A DNA stretch of 64,000 bases from Bacteroidetes bacterium GWF2_40_14 (GCA_001769195.1 MEOK01000005.1:121194-185193); one strand, 5' to 3'; shown: positions 53,716 to 63,738, numbered from the stretch's first letter. A program made the numbers and translations. Notes: generated by a model not told the origin, from the sequence alone.

Positions 53716-55446
53716 ATGGAGAATAAACCAAATCAATTTATACCAACATCAAAAAAAGAGGTTGAAGCATTAGGGTGGGATTATCTGGATATCATACTCT
53801 TTTCGGGTGATGCATACATAGATCATCCCTCATTTGGAACAGCCGTAATAGCCAGAATACTGGAAAGAGAGGGATATCGGGTTGCAATTGTCCCACAACC
53901 AAACTGGAGAGATGATTTGAGAGATTTTAAAAAGCTGGGAGTACCCCGATTGTTCTTTGGAGTGAATGCAGGTGTTATGGACTCCATGGTTAACCACTAT
54001 ACTGCCAATAAGCGTTTGAGGAGCAATGATGCATATACTCCAGATGGTAAAGCATCTCAAAGGCCAGACTATGCTGTTAAAGTATATACAAAAATACTTA
54101 AGGAACTTTATCCCGATGTGCCAGTAGTAATCGGTGGAATAGAGGCATCACTTAGAAGGTTGACACACTACGATTACTGGCATGATTCACTGATGCCATC
54201 AATTCTTGTCGATTCAGAAGCCGATATTCTGGTTTATGGCATGGGAGAGAAACCTATCGTTGAAATTGCCGGGCTTTTAGCTCAGGGAGCATCTCTGGAA
54301 GAGGTTAAAATGACTCCTCAGATTGCATATATTGCAGATTACGAAGATAATGGCATAAAAGACAGGATTCTCTTGCACTCCTATGAAACGTGTTTGAAGA
54401 AAAAAATGGCTTTTGTGGAAAATTTTAATATAATAGAAAGAGAGTCAAACTCTTATATTGCAAGACATCTTATAGAACCATACAAGGATAGGTTCATACA
54501 TATCAACAGATCTAATGTTCTACCATCAGTGCAGGAGATTGATTCATATTACGACCTTCCCTTCACAAAACTTCCTCATCCAAGGTACAAAGGGAAACAT
54601 ATACCGGCATATGAGATGATAAAATTTTCCATAAATACTCACCGGGGTTGTTTTGGATCATGCAGCTTCTGTACAATATCGGCTCATCAGGGCAAATTAG
54701 TTCAATCGCGATCCATGCAATCAATTATAAAAGAGATTACCGGCCTTACTCAAATGGCAGGATTTAAAGGCTATATTTCTGATGTAGGTGGTCCGACTGC
54801 AAATATGTTCGCTATGTCAGGAAATGATATGGAATTATGCAAGAAATGCAAGAAGGATAGTTGTATATATCCAAATATTTGTCCCAATCTTAACAGGTCA
54901 CATGATCAATTACTTGAGCTCTACAATGAAATTGATAAAATTCCAGGTGTAAGAAAGTCATTTATTGGAAGTGGAATAAGGTATGACCTGTTTCTGAATG
55001 AGAATGGATATCTTGACGAATCAGGGAGAACATATTTGCGGGAAATAATAGTCAATCATACATCCGGAAGGTTAAAAGTCGCTCCGGAGCACACAGAGGA
55101 ACATGTTCTCAAGGTAATGGGTAAACCTTCCTTTAGATCCTTCATATTTTTAAAGGAGGAATTCGAACGTATAAACAAAAATGAGGGGCTCAAGTTACAG
55201 TTAGTACCCTACTTCATATCAAGTCATCCGGGTTGCAAGATTTCTGACATGAAATCCCTGTCACAGAATAGTGGACTGAAAGGAATAAATCTGGAGCAGG
55301 TTCAGGATTTTACACCGACTCCCATGACAAGATCATCAGTTGCTTTCTACACTGGAATTGATACCAAGACTCTGAAGAACATATTTGTAGAAACTGACCC
55401 CTCGGGTAAACAAAAACAAAAACAGTTTTTTTTCAATAAAATGTAA
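53716..55446 (+). CDS. YgiQ-family radical SAM protein
   Basis: From the ATG at 53716 the protein has 576 residues; the frame opens further upstream within argS, but MENKPNQFIPTSKKEVEALGWD is the family start. The N-terminal B12-binding-like domain (about 20-240) includes DIILFSGDAYIDHPSFG. The radical SAM core starts with the cluster motif CFGSCSFC (HRGCFGSCSFC). A further Cys-rich stretch (CKKCKKDSCIYPNICPN) may bind a second cluster. The function of YgiQ is unknown. It directly follows argS with one base between. Confidence 0.9.
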   Translation: MENKPNQFIPTSKKEVEALGWDYLDIILFSGDAYIDHPSFGTAVIARILEREGYRVAIVPQPNWRDDLRDFKKLGVPRLFFGVNAGVMDSMVNHYTANKRLRSNDAYTPDGKASQRPDYAVKVYTKILKELYPDVPVVIGGIEASLRRLTHYDYWHDSLMPSILVDSEADILVYGMGEKPIVEIAGLLAQGASLEEVKMTPQIAYIADYEDNGIKDRILLHSYETCLKKKMAFVENFNIIERESNSYIARHLIEPYKDRFIHINRSNVLPSVQEIDSYYDLPFTKLPHPRYKGKHIPAYEMIKFSINTHRGCFGSCSFCTISAHQGKLVQSRSMQSIIKEITGLTQMAGFKGYISDVGGPTANMFAMSGNDMELCKKCKKDSCIYPNICPNLNRSHDQLLELYNEIDKIPGVRKSFIGSGIRYDLFLNENGYLDESGRTYLREIIVNHTSGRLKVAPEHTEEHVLKVMGKPSFRSFIFLKEEFERINKNEGLKLQLVPYFISSHPGCKISDMKSLSQNSGLKGINLEQVQDFTPTPMTRSSVAFYTGIDTKTLKNIFVETDPSGKQKQKQFFFNKM

Positions 55447-55518
55447 AAAAAGGTAAATAATTTAAAAAAATTGCATTATAATTGCAGCCCAAAATCATAT
55501 TCAGAACAGATTTTACTT

Positions 55519-55902
55519 ATGGAGAAGAAGACAAATACACAAAAGGAAAAAGTAATAGCCTCACCAAATAAAACCAAGCGCAGAGCTGTAATAAGTTATG
55601 CTAATCTAACTCCTGAGCTCATGGCTGCCTTTAAGGAGAAATATCCCAAAGGTTATGCTGATTATATGGGTGATATATTCAAAGTTGACAAACCCGATGG
55701 CACTTTTTTTTATGCAATATCACTAGAGGTGCCCGATGCAATCTACCTGGTAAAGATTGACGTTAAAATTGATGATTACGAAGATGCGGAACAGGGACTG
55801 TTTGGCGGAGGAAGCAGCGATGATGATGGTGATGAACCAGATGAGTTTCCAGATGACGATACTGGATCTGCATTTTCTGAGGAGGAAGAATCAGACGAGT
55901 AA
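55519..55902 (+). CDS. Small protein with acidic C-terminal tail, unknown function
   Basis: The ATG at 55519 gives 127 residues; the upstream extension begins with a TTG and is unlikely. The N-terminus is basic (KKTNTQKEKV, NKTKRRAV). The middle has YANLTPELMAAFKEKYPKGYADYMGD, and a beta stretch FFYAISLEVPDAIYLVKIDVKID follows. The last 40 residues are almost all Asp, Glu, Gly and Ser (DDDGDEPDEFPDDD). The basic head and acidic tail resemble proteins that contact nucleic-acid machinery, but I recognise no family. It is followed by a strong terminator. Confidence 0.78.
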   Translation: MEKKTNTQKEKVIASPNKTKRRAVISYANLTPELMAAFKEKYPKGYADYMGDIFKVDKPDGTFFYAISLEVPDAIYLVKIDVKIDDYEDAEQGLFGGGSSDDDGDEPDEFPDDDTGSAFSEEEESDE

Positions 55903-55926
55903 CAAAAGATACTAAAACAATTATAC

Positions 55927-55954
55927 AAGGCTGGGTTTTAATTCAGCCTTTTTT
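55927..55954 (+). terminator. Intrinsic terminator after the acidic protein gene
   Basis: The stem aaggctg/cagcctt with a ten-base loop is followed by a T-tract, 25 bases past the stop. Confidence 0.82.
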
Positions 55955-55981
55955 AGTACATTCGTCTAATCGTAATATTAT

Positions 55982-57748
55982 ATGAGGGGATTTGTTTTAT
56001 ATATTTCTCGATGGTTAAAAAGTCTGCCTGAGAGCCGTATGTTGTTTTTTCTATCTTTCTTTGTCGGCTTGAGCAGCGGACTTGCTGCTGTTTTACTAAA
56101 AAAATCCATACATTTTTTTTCCTGGATACTTAAAGGATGGCTTAACACTCCGGAAGAGAGCTTTCTATATCTTCTCTATCCTGGTGCAGGGATGTTGCTA
56201 TCGCTTTTATTGGTTAAATATGTGATTAAGGACAACATAGGGCATGGTGTGACCAAAGTGCTCTATGCTGTGGCAAAGAATGATTCCAAAATTAAAAAGC
56301 ATAATATCTGGTCTTCAATAGCAGCCAGTTCAGTTACAATCGGGTTCGGGGGGTCGGTTGGAGCAGAGGCACCTATTGTATACACCGGGGCAGCGATCGG
56401 ATCAAATCTTGCAAAAGCACTTGGGCTATCTTACAAGCATATGACCATCCTTCTTGGATGCGGAGCTGCAGGAGCCATTGCCGGTATATTCAAAGCTCCT
56501 TTGGCAGGTATACTTTTTACATTGGAGATTCTTATGTTCAATATATCTGTCACATCAATCGTTCCTTTGTTGATATCGGCAGTTACAGCTGCCTCTGTCT
56601 CTTTCTTCTTTTTAGGAGATGCTGTCGTATTTACCAACAGTATCGAGCAGTTCAGAATGGGAAACATCCCATATTACATTATTCTTGGAATAGTCTGCGG
56701 ATTTATCTCTCTCTATTTTATAAGAGCGACACTTTTTTTGGAGGACAAGATAAACGGAATTGCAAACCAGTATAAAAGATGGCTTATTTCAGCACTCGGG
56801 CTAGGCATTTTGATATTTCTATTTCCACCCTTATATGGCGAGGGATACGATTCACTGACTGCCTTATTGAATAACGATGTAGGAGTGGCAATAGGCACAT
56901 CTGTTTTCTCAGATTTGTTTTCGAATCCTTGGGCCATACCGGTTTTCTTTTTTCTGGTTGTCTTATTAAAGGTTTTCGCAATGTCCCTTACAAATGCCGG
57001 AGGAGGAGTAGGAGGCACATTTGGCCCCACACTTGTCATTGGAGGAATAATGGGATTTGTATTGAGCAGAGTTTTAAATCTATCAGGCATCCACATTGTT
57101 CCCGAAGCAAATTTTGCTCTTGTTGGTATGGCAGGGCTTATGGCGGGTGTGATGCAGGCTCCTTTGACAGCAATATTTCTGATTGCAGAAATTACTGGTG
57201 GCTATGTTTTACTGATGCCATTGATTATAACATCTGTTGTATCATTTGCAACAATCAGGACATTTGAATCATATTCCATTTACACAAAAAGAATAGCAAA
57301 ACAGGGAGATCTGCTGACTCATGACAGTGACCAGGCAGTCCTTACTCTATTAAAAACATCTGATCTCATTGAAAATGACTTTGTCTCCATTAACCCAGAT
57401 AAATTTCTGACAGATCTTGTAAAAACAGTTTCTCATTCAAAACGTAACTTGTTTCCTGTTGTTGATGAATCAGGAAGACTTCACGGAATTATTTCTCTTG
57501 ATGATATACGACACATAATGTTTGACAGAGAACAATATGACACTCTTGAGGTTTCTGTTATTATGAAAGAACCACCAGCTGTTGTATATGATGGAGAGAA
57601 AATGGACTCGGTTATGAGAAAGTTTGAGAAAAGTGAGGCATGGAACCTGCCGGTTCTGGACAAAAATGGTAAATACAAGGGATTTGTTTCAAAGTCAAAA
57701 ATATTTTCTGCTTATCGAGAGCAATTACAACAAGTATCACATGAATAA
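55982..57748 (+). CDS. ClC-family chloride channel or transporter with CBS domains
   Basis: This 588-residue protein has a membrane domain of the ClC fold to about residue 425. The selectivity motifs are GFGGSVGAEAP near 125 (GxxGxE/SxP type), GAIAGIFKAPLAG, and a later GGGVGGTFGPTLVIGG. The Glu in GSVGAEAP is at the position of the gating glutamate of exchangers. Two CBS domains follow (about 450-510 and 515-580), which usually bind adenine nucleotides. It likely moves Cl- with or without protons. Its stop overlaps the start of tex by eight bases. Confidence 0.93.
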   Translation: MRGFVLYISRWLKSLPESRMLFFLSFFVGLSSGLAAVLLKKSIHFFSWILKGWLNTPEESFLYLLYPGAGMLLSLLLVKYVIKDNIGHGVTKVLYAVAKNDSKIKKHNIWSSIAASSVTIGFGGSVGAEAPIVYTGAAIGSNLAKALGLSYKHMTILLGCGAAGAIAGIFKAPLAGILFTLEILMFNISVTSIVPLLISAVTAASVSFFFLGDAVVFTNSIEQFRMGNIPYYIILGIVCGFISLYFIRATLFLEDKINGIANQYKRWLISALGLGILIFLFPPLYGEGYDSLTALLNNDVGVAIGTSVFSDLFSNPWAIPVFFFLVVLLKVFAMSLTNAGGGVGGTFGPTLVIGGIMGFVLSRVLNLSGIHIVPEANFALVGMAGLMAGVMQAPLTAIFLIAEITGGYVLLMPLIITSVVSFATIRTFESYSIYTKRIAKQGDLLTHDSDQAVLTLLKTSDLIENDFVSINPDKFLTDLVKTVSHSKRNLFPVVDESGRLHGIISLDDIRHIMFDREQYDTLEVSVIMKEPPAVVYDGEKMDSVMRKFEKSEAWNLPVLDKNGKYKGFVSKSKIFSAYREQLQQVSHE

Positions 57749-59882
57749 TCTTTACATTAATTTCATCAGCAAGAATCTGGGAGTCTTCCCGTGGCAGGTT
57801 GAACACTGCATAGAACTTTTCGAAGATGGTTCAACCATTCCATTTGTTTCAAGATATCGAAAAGAGAGGACAGGCGGGCTGGATGAGGTTCAGGTAACTG
57901 AAATAAAACATTACTTTCAGAAATTTGATGATCTGGAAAAGAGAAAATCAGTTGTTATCAAAAGTATAGATGAACAGGATAAACTGACAGATGAGTTGAA
58001 AAAGGAGATTGAATCATGTCTTGATTCTAATAAACTTGAAGATATATACCTTCCTTTCAAGCCAAAACGTAAAACAAAAGCAAGTATGGCTAAAGCTAAG
58101 GGTCTTGAACCATTGGCAGAAAAAATTTTTAAACTCGGATTAAAAGATTGTCAGATAGAAGCAGAGTCATTCATTAATGATAATGTAAAAAACTCAGAGG
58201 ATGCTCTTTCAGGAGCAAGGGACATAATTGCAGAATGGATCAGCGAAACCCCAAAAATAAGGGAAGATCTTAGAAACGAATATCTTAAAAGAGCAAAAAT
58301 ATCATCTAAACCACAGAAAGGAAATGAGGCAGAAGATGCAAGCAAGTATAGAAACTACTTTGATTTTTCAGGGAACATCAGTAATATACCATCTCACAGA
58401 TTGCTTGCAATTCTGAGAGGTGTAAAGGAGGGGCAGCTTTCAGTCAAACTGGAAGTAGATTCCGATTATTCGCAAAACATTATTAAAAGAAGAGTAATAC
58501 CAAACGGTTATGTGGTAAGCAAGAGTAATCTTGAACAGATGGAAATGGCAATTGAGGATTCATACAAGAGGTTGCTTAATCCTTCAATTGAGAACGAAAC
58601 TCTCAGATTAGCAAAAGAAAAAGCCGATTTGGAATCAGTTAAGGTATTTGGGGAAAATCTGACAGCCCTTCTACTTGCTCCTCCTATAGGACAGAAAAGA
58701 GTATTGGCGCTAGATCCTGGCTTTAGGACAGGATGTAAATTGGTATGTCTTGATTCTCAAGGGGCACTTCTTCACAACGACACAATTTATCCGCACCCTC
58801 CGGTTAATGACAAGATAAACGCTATAAAAAAAATATCAAACCTTGTAGAATCATATAAAATTGAGATCATAGCCATTGGAGATGGAACAGCAAGCAGGGA
58901 GACAGAGGCATTTATTAAGAAAGTCCCTTTGCCAAAAGGGATACAAGTCTTTTCTGTCAGTGAAGACGGAGCATCCATATATTCAGCATCACCAGTGGCA
59001 AGAGAGGAATTTCCAAATTACGATGTTACGGTAAGAGGAGCAATATCAATTGGCAGAAGAGTAATGGACCCACTGGCAGAACTGGTGAAGATAGATCCAA
59101 AGTCATTAGGTGTGGGACAGTATCAGCATGATATTGACCAATCTCTGCTAAAGGATATGTTGGACAACACCGTTGTCAGTTGCGTGAACAGGGTAGGGGT
59201 CAACCTTAACACAGCAAGCAAGCATCTTTTAAGCTATGTATCCGGAATAGGTCCATCAATTGCAAAGAACATAGTCGATTACAGAAACGAAAAAGGAGTA
59301 TTCAAATCAAGACTGGAATTATTGAAAGTCAGAAGACTGGGAGAAAAGGTTTTTGAACAATGTGCAGGTTTTCTCAGAATTCCAGACGCTGTAAACCCTC
59401 TTGACAACTCTGCAGTACATCCTGAAAGATACGAGCTTGTAGAAAAAATGGCTAGAGATATTAACCGTTCAGTTTCGGAAATTATCAAAGAAGAGTCAAA
59501 AAGAAAGGAACTTGATATAAAAAAATACGTTTCTCAAGATGTAGGTTTACCTACCTTGAACGATATAGTCGAAGAGCTGGCAAAGCCAGGAAGAGACCCA
59601 AGACAAACGCCAAAGGTTCTCGAATTTGCATCAGATGTCCAGACAATAGAAGATCTTAAGATTGGAATGGTTATTCCGGGCATAGTTACCAACATAACTA
59701 ACTTTGGAGCATTTGTCGATATCGGAATCAAACAAGACGGCCTGATACACATATCTCAGATGGCAGATAAATACATTTCCAATCCATCAGAAGTAGTCAA
59801 GCTACAGCAACACGTTAGTGTCAGGGTGATTGAAGTTGATTTGATGAGGGGGCGGGTTCAGTTAAGCCTTAAACAGGGGTAA
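57741..59882 (+). CDS. tex: Tex-like RNA-binding transcription accessory protein
   Basis: The ATG at 57741 gives 713 residues; the longer frame lies inside the ClC gene. Domain order is an N-terminal Tex helical region (FVSRYRKERTGGLDE near residue 34), a YqgF/RuvC-like domain with LALDPGFRTGCK and IGDGTASRETE, a helix-hairpin-helix pair (YVSGIGPSIAKNIVDYRNEKG) and a C-terminal S1 domain (GIVTNITNFGAFVDIGIKQDGLIH). This matches Tex, a conserved factor that binds nucleic acids and affects transcription. It is translationally coupled to the ClC gene by overlap. Confidence 0.96.
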   Translation: MNNLYINFISKNLGVFPWQVEHCIELFEDGSTIPFVSRYRKERTGGLDEVQVTEIKHYFQKFDDLEKRKSVVIKSIDEQDKLTDELKKEIESCLDSNKLEDIYLPFKPKRKTKASMAKAKGLEPLAEKIFKLGLKDCQIEAESFINDNVKNSEDALSGARDIIAEWISETPKIREDLRNEYLKRAKISSKPQKGNEAEDASKYRNYFDFSGNISNIPSHRLLAILRGVKEGQLSVKLEVDSDYSQNIIKRRVIPNGYVVSKSNLEQMEMAIEDSYKRLLNPSIENETLRLAKEKADLESVKVFGENLTALLLAPPIGQKRVLALDPGFRTGCKLVCLDSQGALLHNDTIYPHPPVNDKINAIKKISNLVESYKIEIIAIGDGTASRETEAFIKKVPLPKGIQVFSVSEDGASIYSASPVAREEFPNYDVTVRGAISIGRRVMDPLAELVKIDPKSLGVGQYQHDIDQSLLKDMLDNTVVSCVNRVGVNLNTASKHLLSYVSGIGPSIAKNIVDYRNEKGVFKSRLELLKVRRLGEKVFEQCAGFLRIPDAVNPLDNSAVHPERYELVEKMARDINRSVSEIIKEESKRKELDIKKYVSQDVGLPTLNDIVEELAKPGRDPRQTPKVLEFASDVQTIEDLKIGMVIPGIVTNITNFGAFVDIGIKQDGLIHISQMADKYISNPSEVVKLQQHVSVRVIEVDLMRGRVQLSLKQG

Positions 59883-59891
59883 ATAGTTCAA

Positions 59892-60782
59892 CTATTTTTG
59901 CCTTTGCGCAATTATTACTCCAGCTACTACTATTACAATCCCTATTATTTTCCTTATTGTAAGTCCTTCTTCACCAAGTATGAATGCGCCAAACGCAGAA
60001 ACTACCGGAACCAAAGTTGTGAAAATATTTGTCCTTGCAACTCCTAATGATTTTATTGAATTTATAAAGAGGATGAAGGCAAGCGAGGAACAGAGAGCAG
60101 CCAGAAACAACAATGGTTTTAAAATTGCCATATTGCTGAGATTCTCTATTGAAAAGGTACTGTAGTCGAAATAGATGAAAAGTGGCAGGAAAAACAGAGC
60201 TCCCATAAGGTGCTGATATGTAACAATTGTATAGCTGTTATATTTAAATGCAAGCTGTTTAACAACGACAGAATAACCCACAGCAGCAAAAACCGCAATA
60301 AATAGCAATAGAATTCCTATTGTGTGTGAAAATTGCAATCCTCCTTTTTCAAAAACAACTAGCAAGATCCCCGGAAGAGTAATGCCAATGCCAAAGATAT
60401 TGAATCCCGTAATTTTCTCACTGTAGAAAACTCTCCCTGCAATTAATGCAAAAATGGGGATTGTGGAGATAATTATAGCACCAAGAGTGGGTGAATTAAC
60501 TATTTTTAGTCCGAAAGTTTCTCCAATAAAATAGATGAATGGTTCAAGTGTGACAAGAAGGAAAAACCATCCCCAGTCTTTTTTTGATATTTTCTGCAAC
60601 TTTCGGGCTAATATTGAAACTGTGAGTAATATAACAGCCGCGAAAGACATTCTGAAAAAAACCAGCGAAAAGACGGGAAAATTTTGCTGTAGTAGAGAAT
60701 TTGTCCAAATGAAAGAAAAACCCCAAAGAAATACAGCGCTGCAAATTGATAAGTATACAAGCGGAGAGGGGCTATTTTTCAT
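59892..60782 (-). CDS. EamA/DMT-superfamily permease
   Basis: This 296-residue protein has ten hydrophobic segments in two EamA halves. The first half has FLWGFSFIWTNSLLQ and ends with GVLLV-type helices; the second has VARTNIFTTLVPVVSAFGAFILGE and ends in a GIVIVVAGVII helix. These are typical signatures of the RhaT/YdcZ-like exporters of metabolites, but the substrate is unknown. Its ATG overlaps the end of pyrC by 11 bases, so it is the last gene of a five-gene minus-strand unit running from 63564 to here. It is a separate gene from the DMT permease at 34451, with little local similarity. Confidence 0.88.
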   Translation of the reverse strand: MKNSPSPLVYLSICSAVFLWGFSFIWTNSLLQQNFPVFSLVFFRMSFAAVILLTVSILARKLQKISKKDWGWFFLLVTLEPFIYFIGETFGLKIVNSPTLGAIIISTIPIFALIAGRVFYSEKITGFNIFGIGITLPGILLVVFEKGGLQFSHTIGILLLFIAVFAAVGYSVVVKQLAFKYNSYTIVTYQHLMGALFFLPLFIYFDYSTFSIENLSNMAILKPLLFLAALCSSLAFILFINSIKSLGVARTNIFTTLVPVVSAFGAFILGEEGLTIRKIIGIVIVVAGVIIAQRQK

Positions 60783-62112
60783 AATTAAAGTTTAGTTTCA
60801 TTCCACCTTTTAGACCTGTCAGTGCTCCGTCTCTGACAACCTGAACCCCATTGACAAAAGTGTGAATTATTGAGGAACTGAATGAACGGTCATTAAAAGG
60901 AGACCACCCGCAGAAGTATGCAGGATTTTTAGTTGTTTTGTCATCAATCTTATTTGGATCAAAAATCAATATGTCTGCAAAATACCCTTGTCTTAAAAAA
61001 CCTCTATCAGAAATTTTAAAGTTATTCGCAGGAGAATGAGCCATTCTGTCAATTATGTCAAATTCTGAAAAATGGCCATCTTTATGTAAATCCCACATAA
61101 TCTGAAAACTATGTTGAATAAGGGGTAGCCCTGAGGGAGTATTCATGTAGTTACGGCTTTTTTCTTCTAGAGTATGAGGAGCATGGTCTGTTGCCACAAC
61201 CTTTATAATGCCTTCTTTAACTGCTATAATAATCGCTTCTTTATCGCTTTTCTCCTTAATTGAAGGATTACATTTCATCTTACCTCCAAATGATGAATAT
61301 GAAGCACTATCCAAAAGCATATAGTGTACACACACTTCACCTGTAATACCGGGATTTATACTCTGTGCGTCACGAATAAGTTCAATTTCCTCTGCTGTAC
61401 TTATATGCAGTATATGTAACCTTGAATTATACTTGAGCGCAAGATTTATAGCTTTTTTAGTCGATAAAATGCACGCCTCCCGGCTTCTAATATTTCTGTG
61501 TTCCTCGAATGGTATGTCATCACCAAATTTGACAATTGCCTCTGCCAGATTCCTCTGAATAACAGATTCCTCCTCACAATGAGTAGCTATAAGAAGTGGA
61601 GATTCTGAAAATATTCTCTCAAGTGATTCTGGGTTGTCGACGAGTAAATTACCCGTCGATGATCCCATAAATACCTTTAAACCACATATTTCACATGGAT
61701 TTGCATCTTTAAACTCGTTGTAGTTGTCATTATTGGCACCTAAATAGAAAGACCAGTTTGCGTATGAATTTTCAGATGCTATCTTGTTTTTAGTCTCAAG
61801 TGCAATTTTAGATGTTGCAGGAGGGTTGTTGTTTGGCATATCCATATAAGATGTCACACCCCCAAGTACTGCTGCGGCACTCTCACTCTCTATGCACCCT
61901 TTGTATGTGTTTCCTGGTTCTCTGAAATGAACCTGATCATCAATAATACCAGGAACTACTACAAGGTTTTCTGCATTTATGACTTCATCAGCAAACGGGA
62001 GCTTATCGTTCTCACTATATATTCCAGATATTCTGTTATCGACAAGAAAGAGGCTACCTGTGAACGATAACCCCTCATTAATAATTCTGCCGTTTTTTAT
62101 AAGTATTGACAT
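60772..62112 (-). CDS. pyrC: Dihydroorotase (class I)
   Basis: This 446-residue amidohydrolase cyclises carbamoyl aspartate in pyrimidine synthesis. The first zinc motif is DDQVHFREPG near residue 58 (HxxxE-type start). The downstream metal ligands lie in THCEEE, LHILHISTAEE and VVATDHAPHT. This matches class I dihydroorotases; a hydantoinase or allantoinase of the same fold is the alternative, but GKMKCNPSIK and the DHAPHT block favour PyrC. It is followed at a three-base gap upstream by the mannosyltransferase-like gene in the same unit. Confidence 0.93.
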   Translation of the reverse strand: MSILIKNGRIINEGLSFTGSLFLVDNRISGIYSENDKLPFADEVINAENLVVVPGIIDDQVHFREPGNTYKGCIESESAAAVLGGVTSYMDMPNNNPPATSKIALETKNKIASENSYANWSFYLGANNDNYNEFKDANPCEICGLKVFMGSSTGNLLVDNPESLERIFSESPLLIATHCEEESVIQRNLAEAIVKFGDDIPFEEHRNIRSREACILSTKKAINLALKYNSRLHILHISTAEEIELIRDAQSINPGITGEVCVHYMLLDSASYSSFGGKMKCNPSIKEKSDKEAIIIAVKEGIIKVVATDHAPHTLEEKSRNYMNTPSGLPLIQHSFQIMWDLHKDGHFSEFDIIDRMAHSPANNFKISDRGFLRQGYFADILIFDPNKIDDKTTKNPAYFCGWSPFNDRSFSSSIIHTFVNGVQVVRDGALTGLKGGMKLNFNYEK

Positions 62113-62115
62113 TGG

Positions 62116-62838
62116 TTATCTTGGTCTTATTTTTCTAAATTTCATTTTCATAACACCCCAAAACGCTTCACCGAATATACCGCTGCTCATTTTGGATGTA
62201 CCTTCTGTTCTGTCAACAAATATTATTGGTACCTCTTTTACCTTGTATCCCAGTTTGATAGCGTTATACTTCATCTCTATCTGAAATCCATAACCCTTCA
62301 TCCGAATTTTTGACAAATCTATTTTTTCCAATACCTCTCGCTTATAACACTTGAAACCCGAAGTTGTGTCAAAAACGTTAATACCCAAAACTTTTCTAAC
62401 ATACATAGATGCATAATAAGACATTATAACTCTACCAATGGGCCAGTTTATCACGCTTATCCCATTGCAATATCTTGATCCTATTGCAAGATCAGCACCC
62501 TCACGACATACATTGTAGAGTTTAGGTAAATCCATAGGATTATGAGAAAAATCGGCATCCATCTCAAATATATAGTCATATCTATGCTCTATTGACCAGT
62601 TGAATCCTGTCATATACGCAGTTCCCAATCCGAGTTTGCCTTTCCTCTCAATAAGAAACAATGACTCAGGAAAATTTATCTGAAGTTTTTTTACAATATC
62701 TGCAGTACCATCAGGAGAACTATCATCTACGATAAGAATATGAAAGACCTCTTCTATTGAAAGAATTATTTTTACTATCTTCTCAATATTCTCCTTCTCA
62801 TTAAAAGTTGGGATGATTACTATCTTATTTGATGTCAT
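62116..62838 (-). CDS. GT2 polyprenol-phosphate mannosyltransferase-like protein
   Basis: This 240-residue GT-A glycosyltransferase resembles dolichol/polyprenol-phosphate mannose synthase without a membrane tail. Motifs are IIPTFNEKENI at the N-terminus, VDDSSPDGTADI (the first Asp pair), and EMDADFSHNP with the DxD near 100. A late GSRYCNG and a C-terminal GYGFQIEMKY complete the family pattern. It should transfer a hexose (often mannose) from a nucleotide sugar to a polyprenyl phosphate at the membrane. It is between the DUF2752 gene and pyrC. Confidence 0.92.
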   Translation of the reverse strand: MTSNKIVIIPTFNEKENIEKIVKIILSIEEVFHILIVDDSSPDGTADIVKKLQINFPESLFLIERKGKLGLGTAYMTGFNWSIEHRYDYIFEMDADFSHNPMDLPKLYNVCREGADLAIGSRYCNGISVINWPIGRVIMSYYASMYVRKVLGINVFDTTSGFKCYKREVLEKIDLSKIRMKGYGFQIEMKYNAIKLGYKVKEVPIIFVDRTEGTSKMSSGIFGEAFWGVMKMKFRKIRPR

Positions 62839-62864
62839 TTTGTTTTTTTAAATGTCCGGCAAAT

Positions 62865-63215
62865 TTATAAATAATTCTTCAATATAATCAGCTCTTTAAC
62901 CTTAATGACAATTAGTCGTACCCATAAATAAACCAACAGGGGAAACACTAAAAATACCAGTTTATTATACATGTATGCAGCTCCGAAGTCAAGGTAAAGG
63001 ATAGAAAAAATTGATCTGGTTATTCCACAGCCATAACATTCTGTCCCGAAAATATTTTTTATAAGACAGAATGATACCTCATTATCAAATATATAATGCT
63101 TTGGAACCAAGTACAGAGAAAAAGGCACGATAACCAAAATAGCAATATACAGTTTATATATAATGATTGTTTGCCTAAGCCCTCTGCTTGTTAACAACCA
63201 CTTTACCATTACCAT
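62865..63215 (-). CDS. DUF2752 membrane protein
   Basis: From the ATG at 63215 the product has 116 residues; the extended frame opens with a TTG. Two or three hydrophobic helices are present. The DUF2752 signature is CLIKNIFGTECYGCGITRSIF in the middle, where the C-x(n)-G-C-G-x-T-R pattern is diagnostic, and a Asn-rich YMYNKLVF follows. Function unknown. It overlaps the end of the TM2-domain gene by 41 bases in the same direction, and the two families often occur side by side. Confidence 0.85.
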   Translation of the reverse strand: MVMVKWLLTSRGLRQTIIIYKLYIAILVIVPFSLYLVPKHYIFDNEVSFCLIKNIFGTECYGCGITRSIFSILYLDFGAAYMYNKLVFLVFPLLVYLWVRLIVIKVKELIILKNYL

Positions 63216-63564
63216 CCCTGAAGTTTCCAACCACAATCATAATGAAATCAATCAATGTCCATAAACCACAACCTCCGAGAGTCAATAATTGAACAATACC
63301 TATACCTATACTCTTTGTATAGAATCTGTGGATGCCAAATGTCCCCAGAAAAAGGCAAAGTAACAAGGTTGTCAGCCAGTCGAACTCTGAATGGTTGCTT
63401 GTATTAATTAGTCCGACTCCGCACCGGATACATATTCCGGCATCTGGAGATGTTTCCGCTTTACAGTTTGGGCAATACCTATTGCCTGCTAAAGGAGGAG
63501 TTCCACAGGCAACACACATAATTGCCTTTTCTGAAACCTCATTTCCGCAATTTCTACAATACAT
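63175..63564 (-). CDS. Zinc-ribbon and TM2-domain protein
   Basis: This 129-residue protein starts with two zinc-ribbon-like CxxC pairs (CRNCGNEV and CVACGTPP, then CPNCKAE and CIRCGVG). It continues with a TM2 domain of two helices around LLLCLFLGTFGIHRFYTKS and GGCGLWTLIDFIMI. The GxHRFY and WxxIDxxxI patterns are diagnostic of TM2. Function is unknown in bacteria. It is the first gene of a minus-strand unit continuing with the DUF2752, mannosyltransferase-like, pyrC and DMT genes. Confidence 0.9.
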   Translation of the reverse strand: MYCRNCGNEVSEKAIMCVACGTPPLAGNRYCPNCKAETSPDAGICIRCGVGLINTSNHSEFDWLTTLLLCLFLGTFGIHRFYTKSIGIGIVQLLTLGGCGLWTLIDFIMIVVGNFRDGNGKVVVNKQRA

Positions 63565-63587
63565 ATTAATATTTGTTTGAGTTTAAA

Positions 63588-63595
63588 CAAAGTTA
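63588..63595 (-). promoter_or_regulatory. Candidate -7 box for the TM2-DUF2752-GT2-pyrC-DMT unit
   Basis: The minus strand reads TAACTTTG, an exact TAnnTTTG match, 23 bases before the ATG at 63564. No convincing -33 box. Confidence 0.45.
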
Positions 63596-63635
63596 TAAAT
63601 TGATTGGAAATAATTCCACTTTATAAGCAAAAAAA

Positions 63636-63666
63636 TTTGGTAGAGAAGATATAATATTTACCTTTG
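63636..63666 (+). promoter_or_regulatory. rRNA promoter P1
   Basis: TTTG at 63636-63639, exactly 19 bases, then TACCTTTG at 63659-63666. This is a full match to the Bacteroidota -33/-7 promoter. Confidence 0.8.
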
Positions 63667-63738
63667 CACCCCGCTAAAGAGAGTGTTTTGACATATCAAA
63701 GGTTTTTGAAAATAAAACATCAAAAAATCTTAATTTAA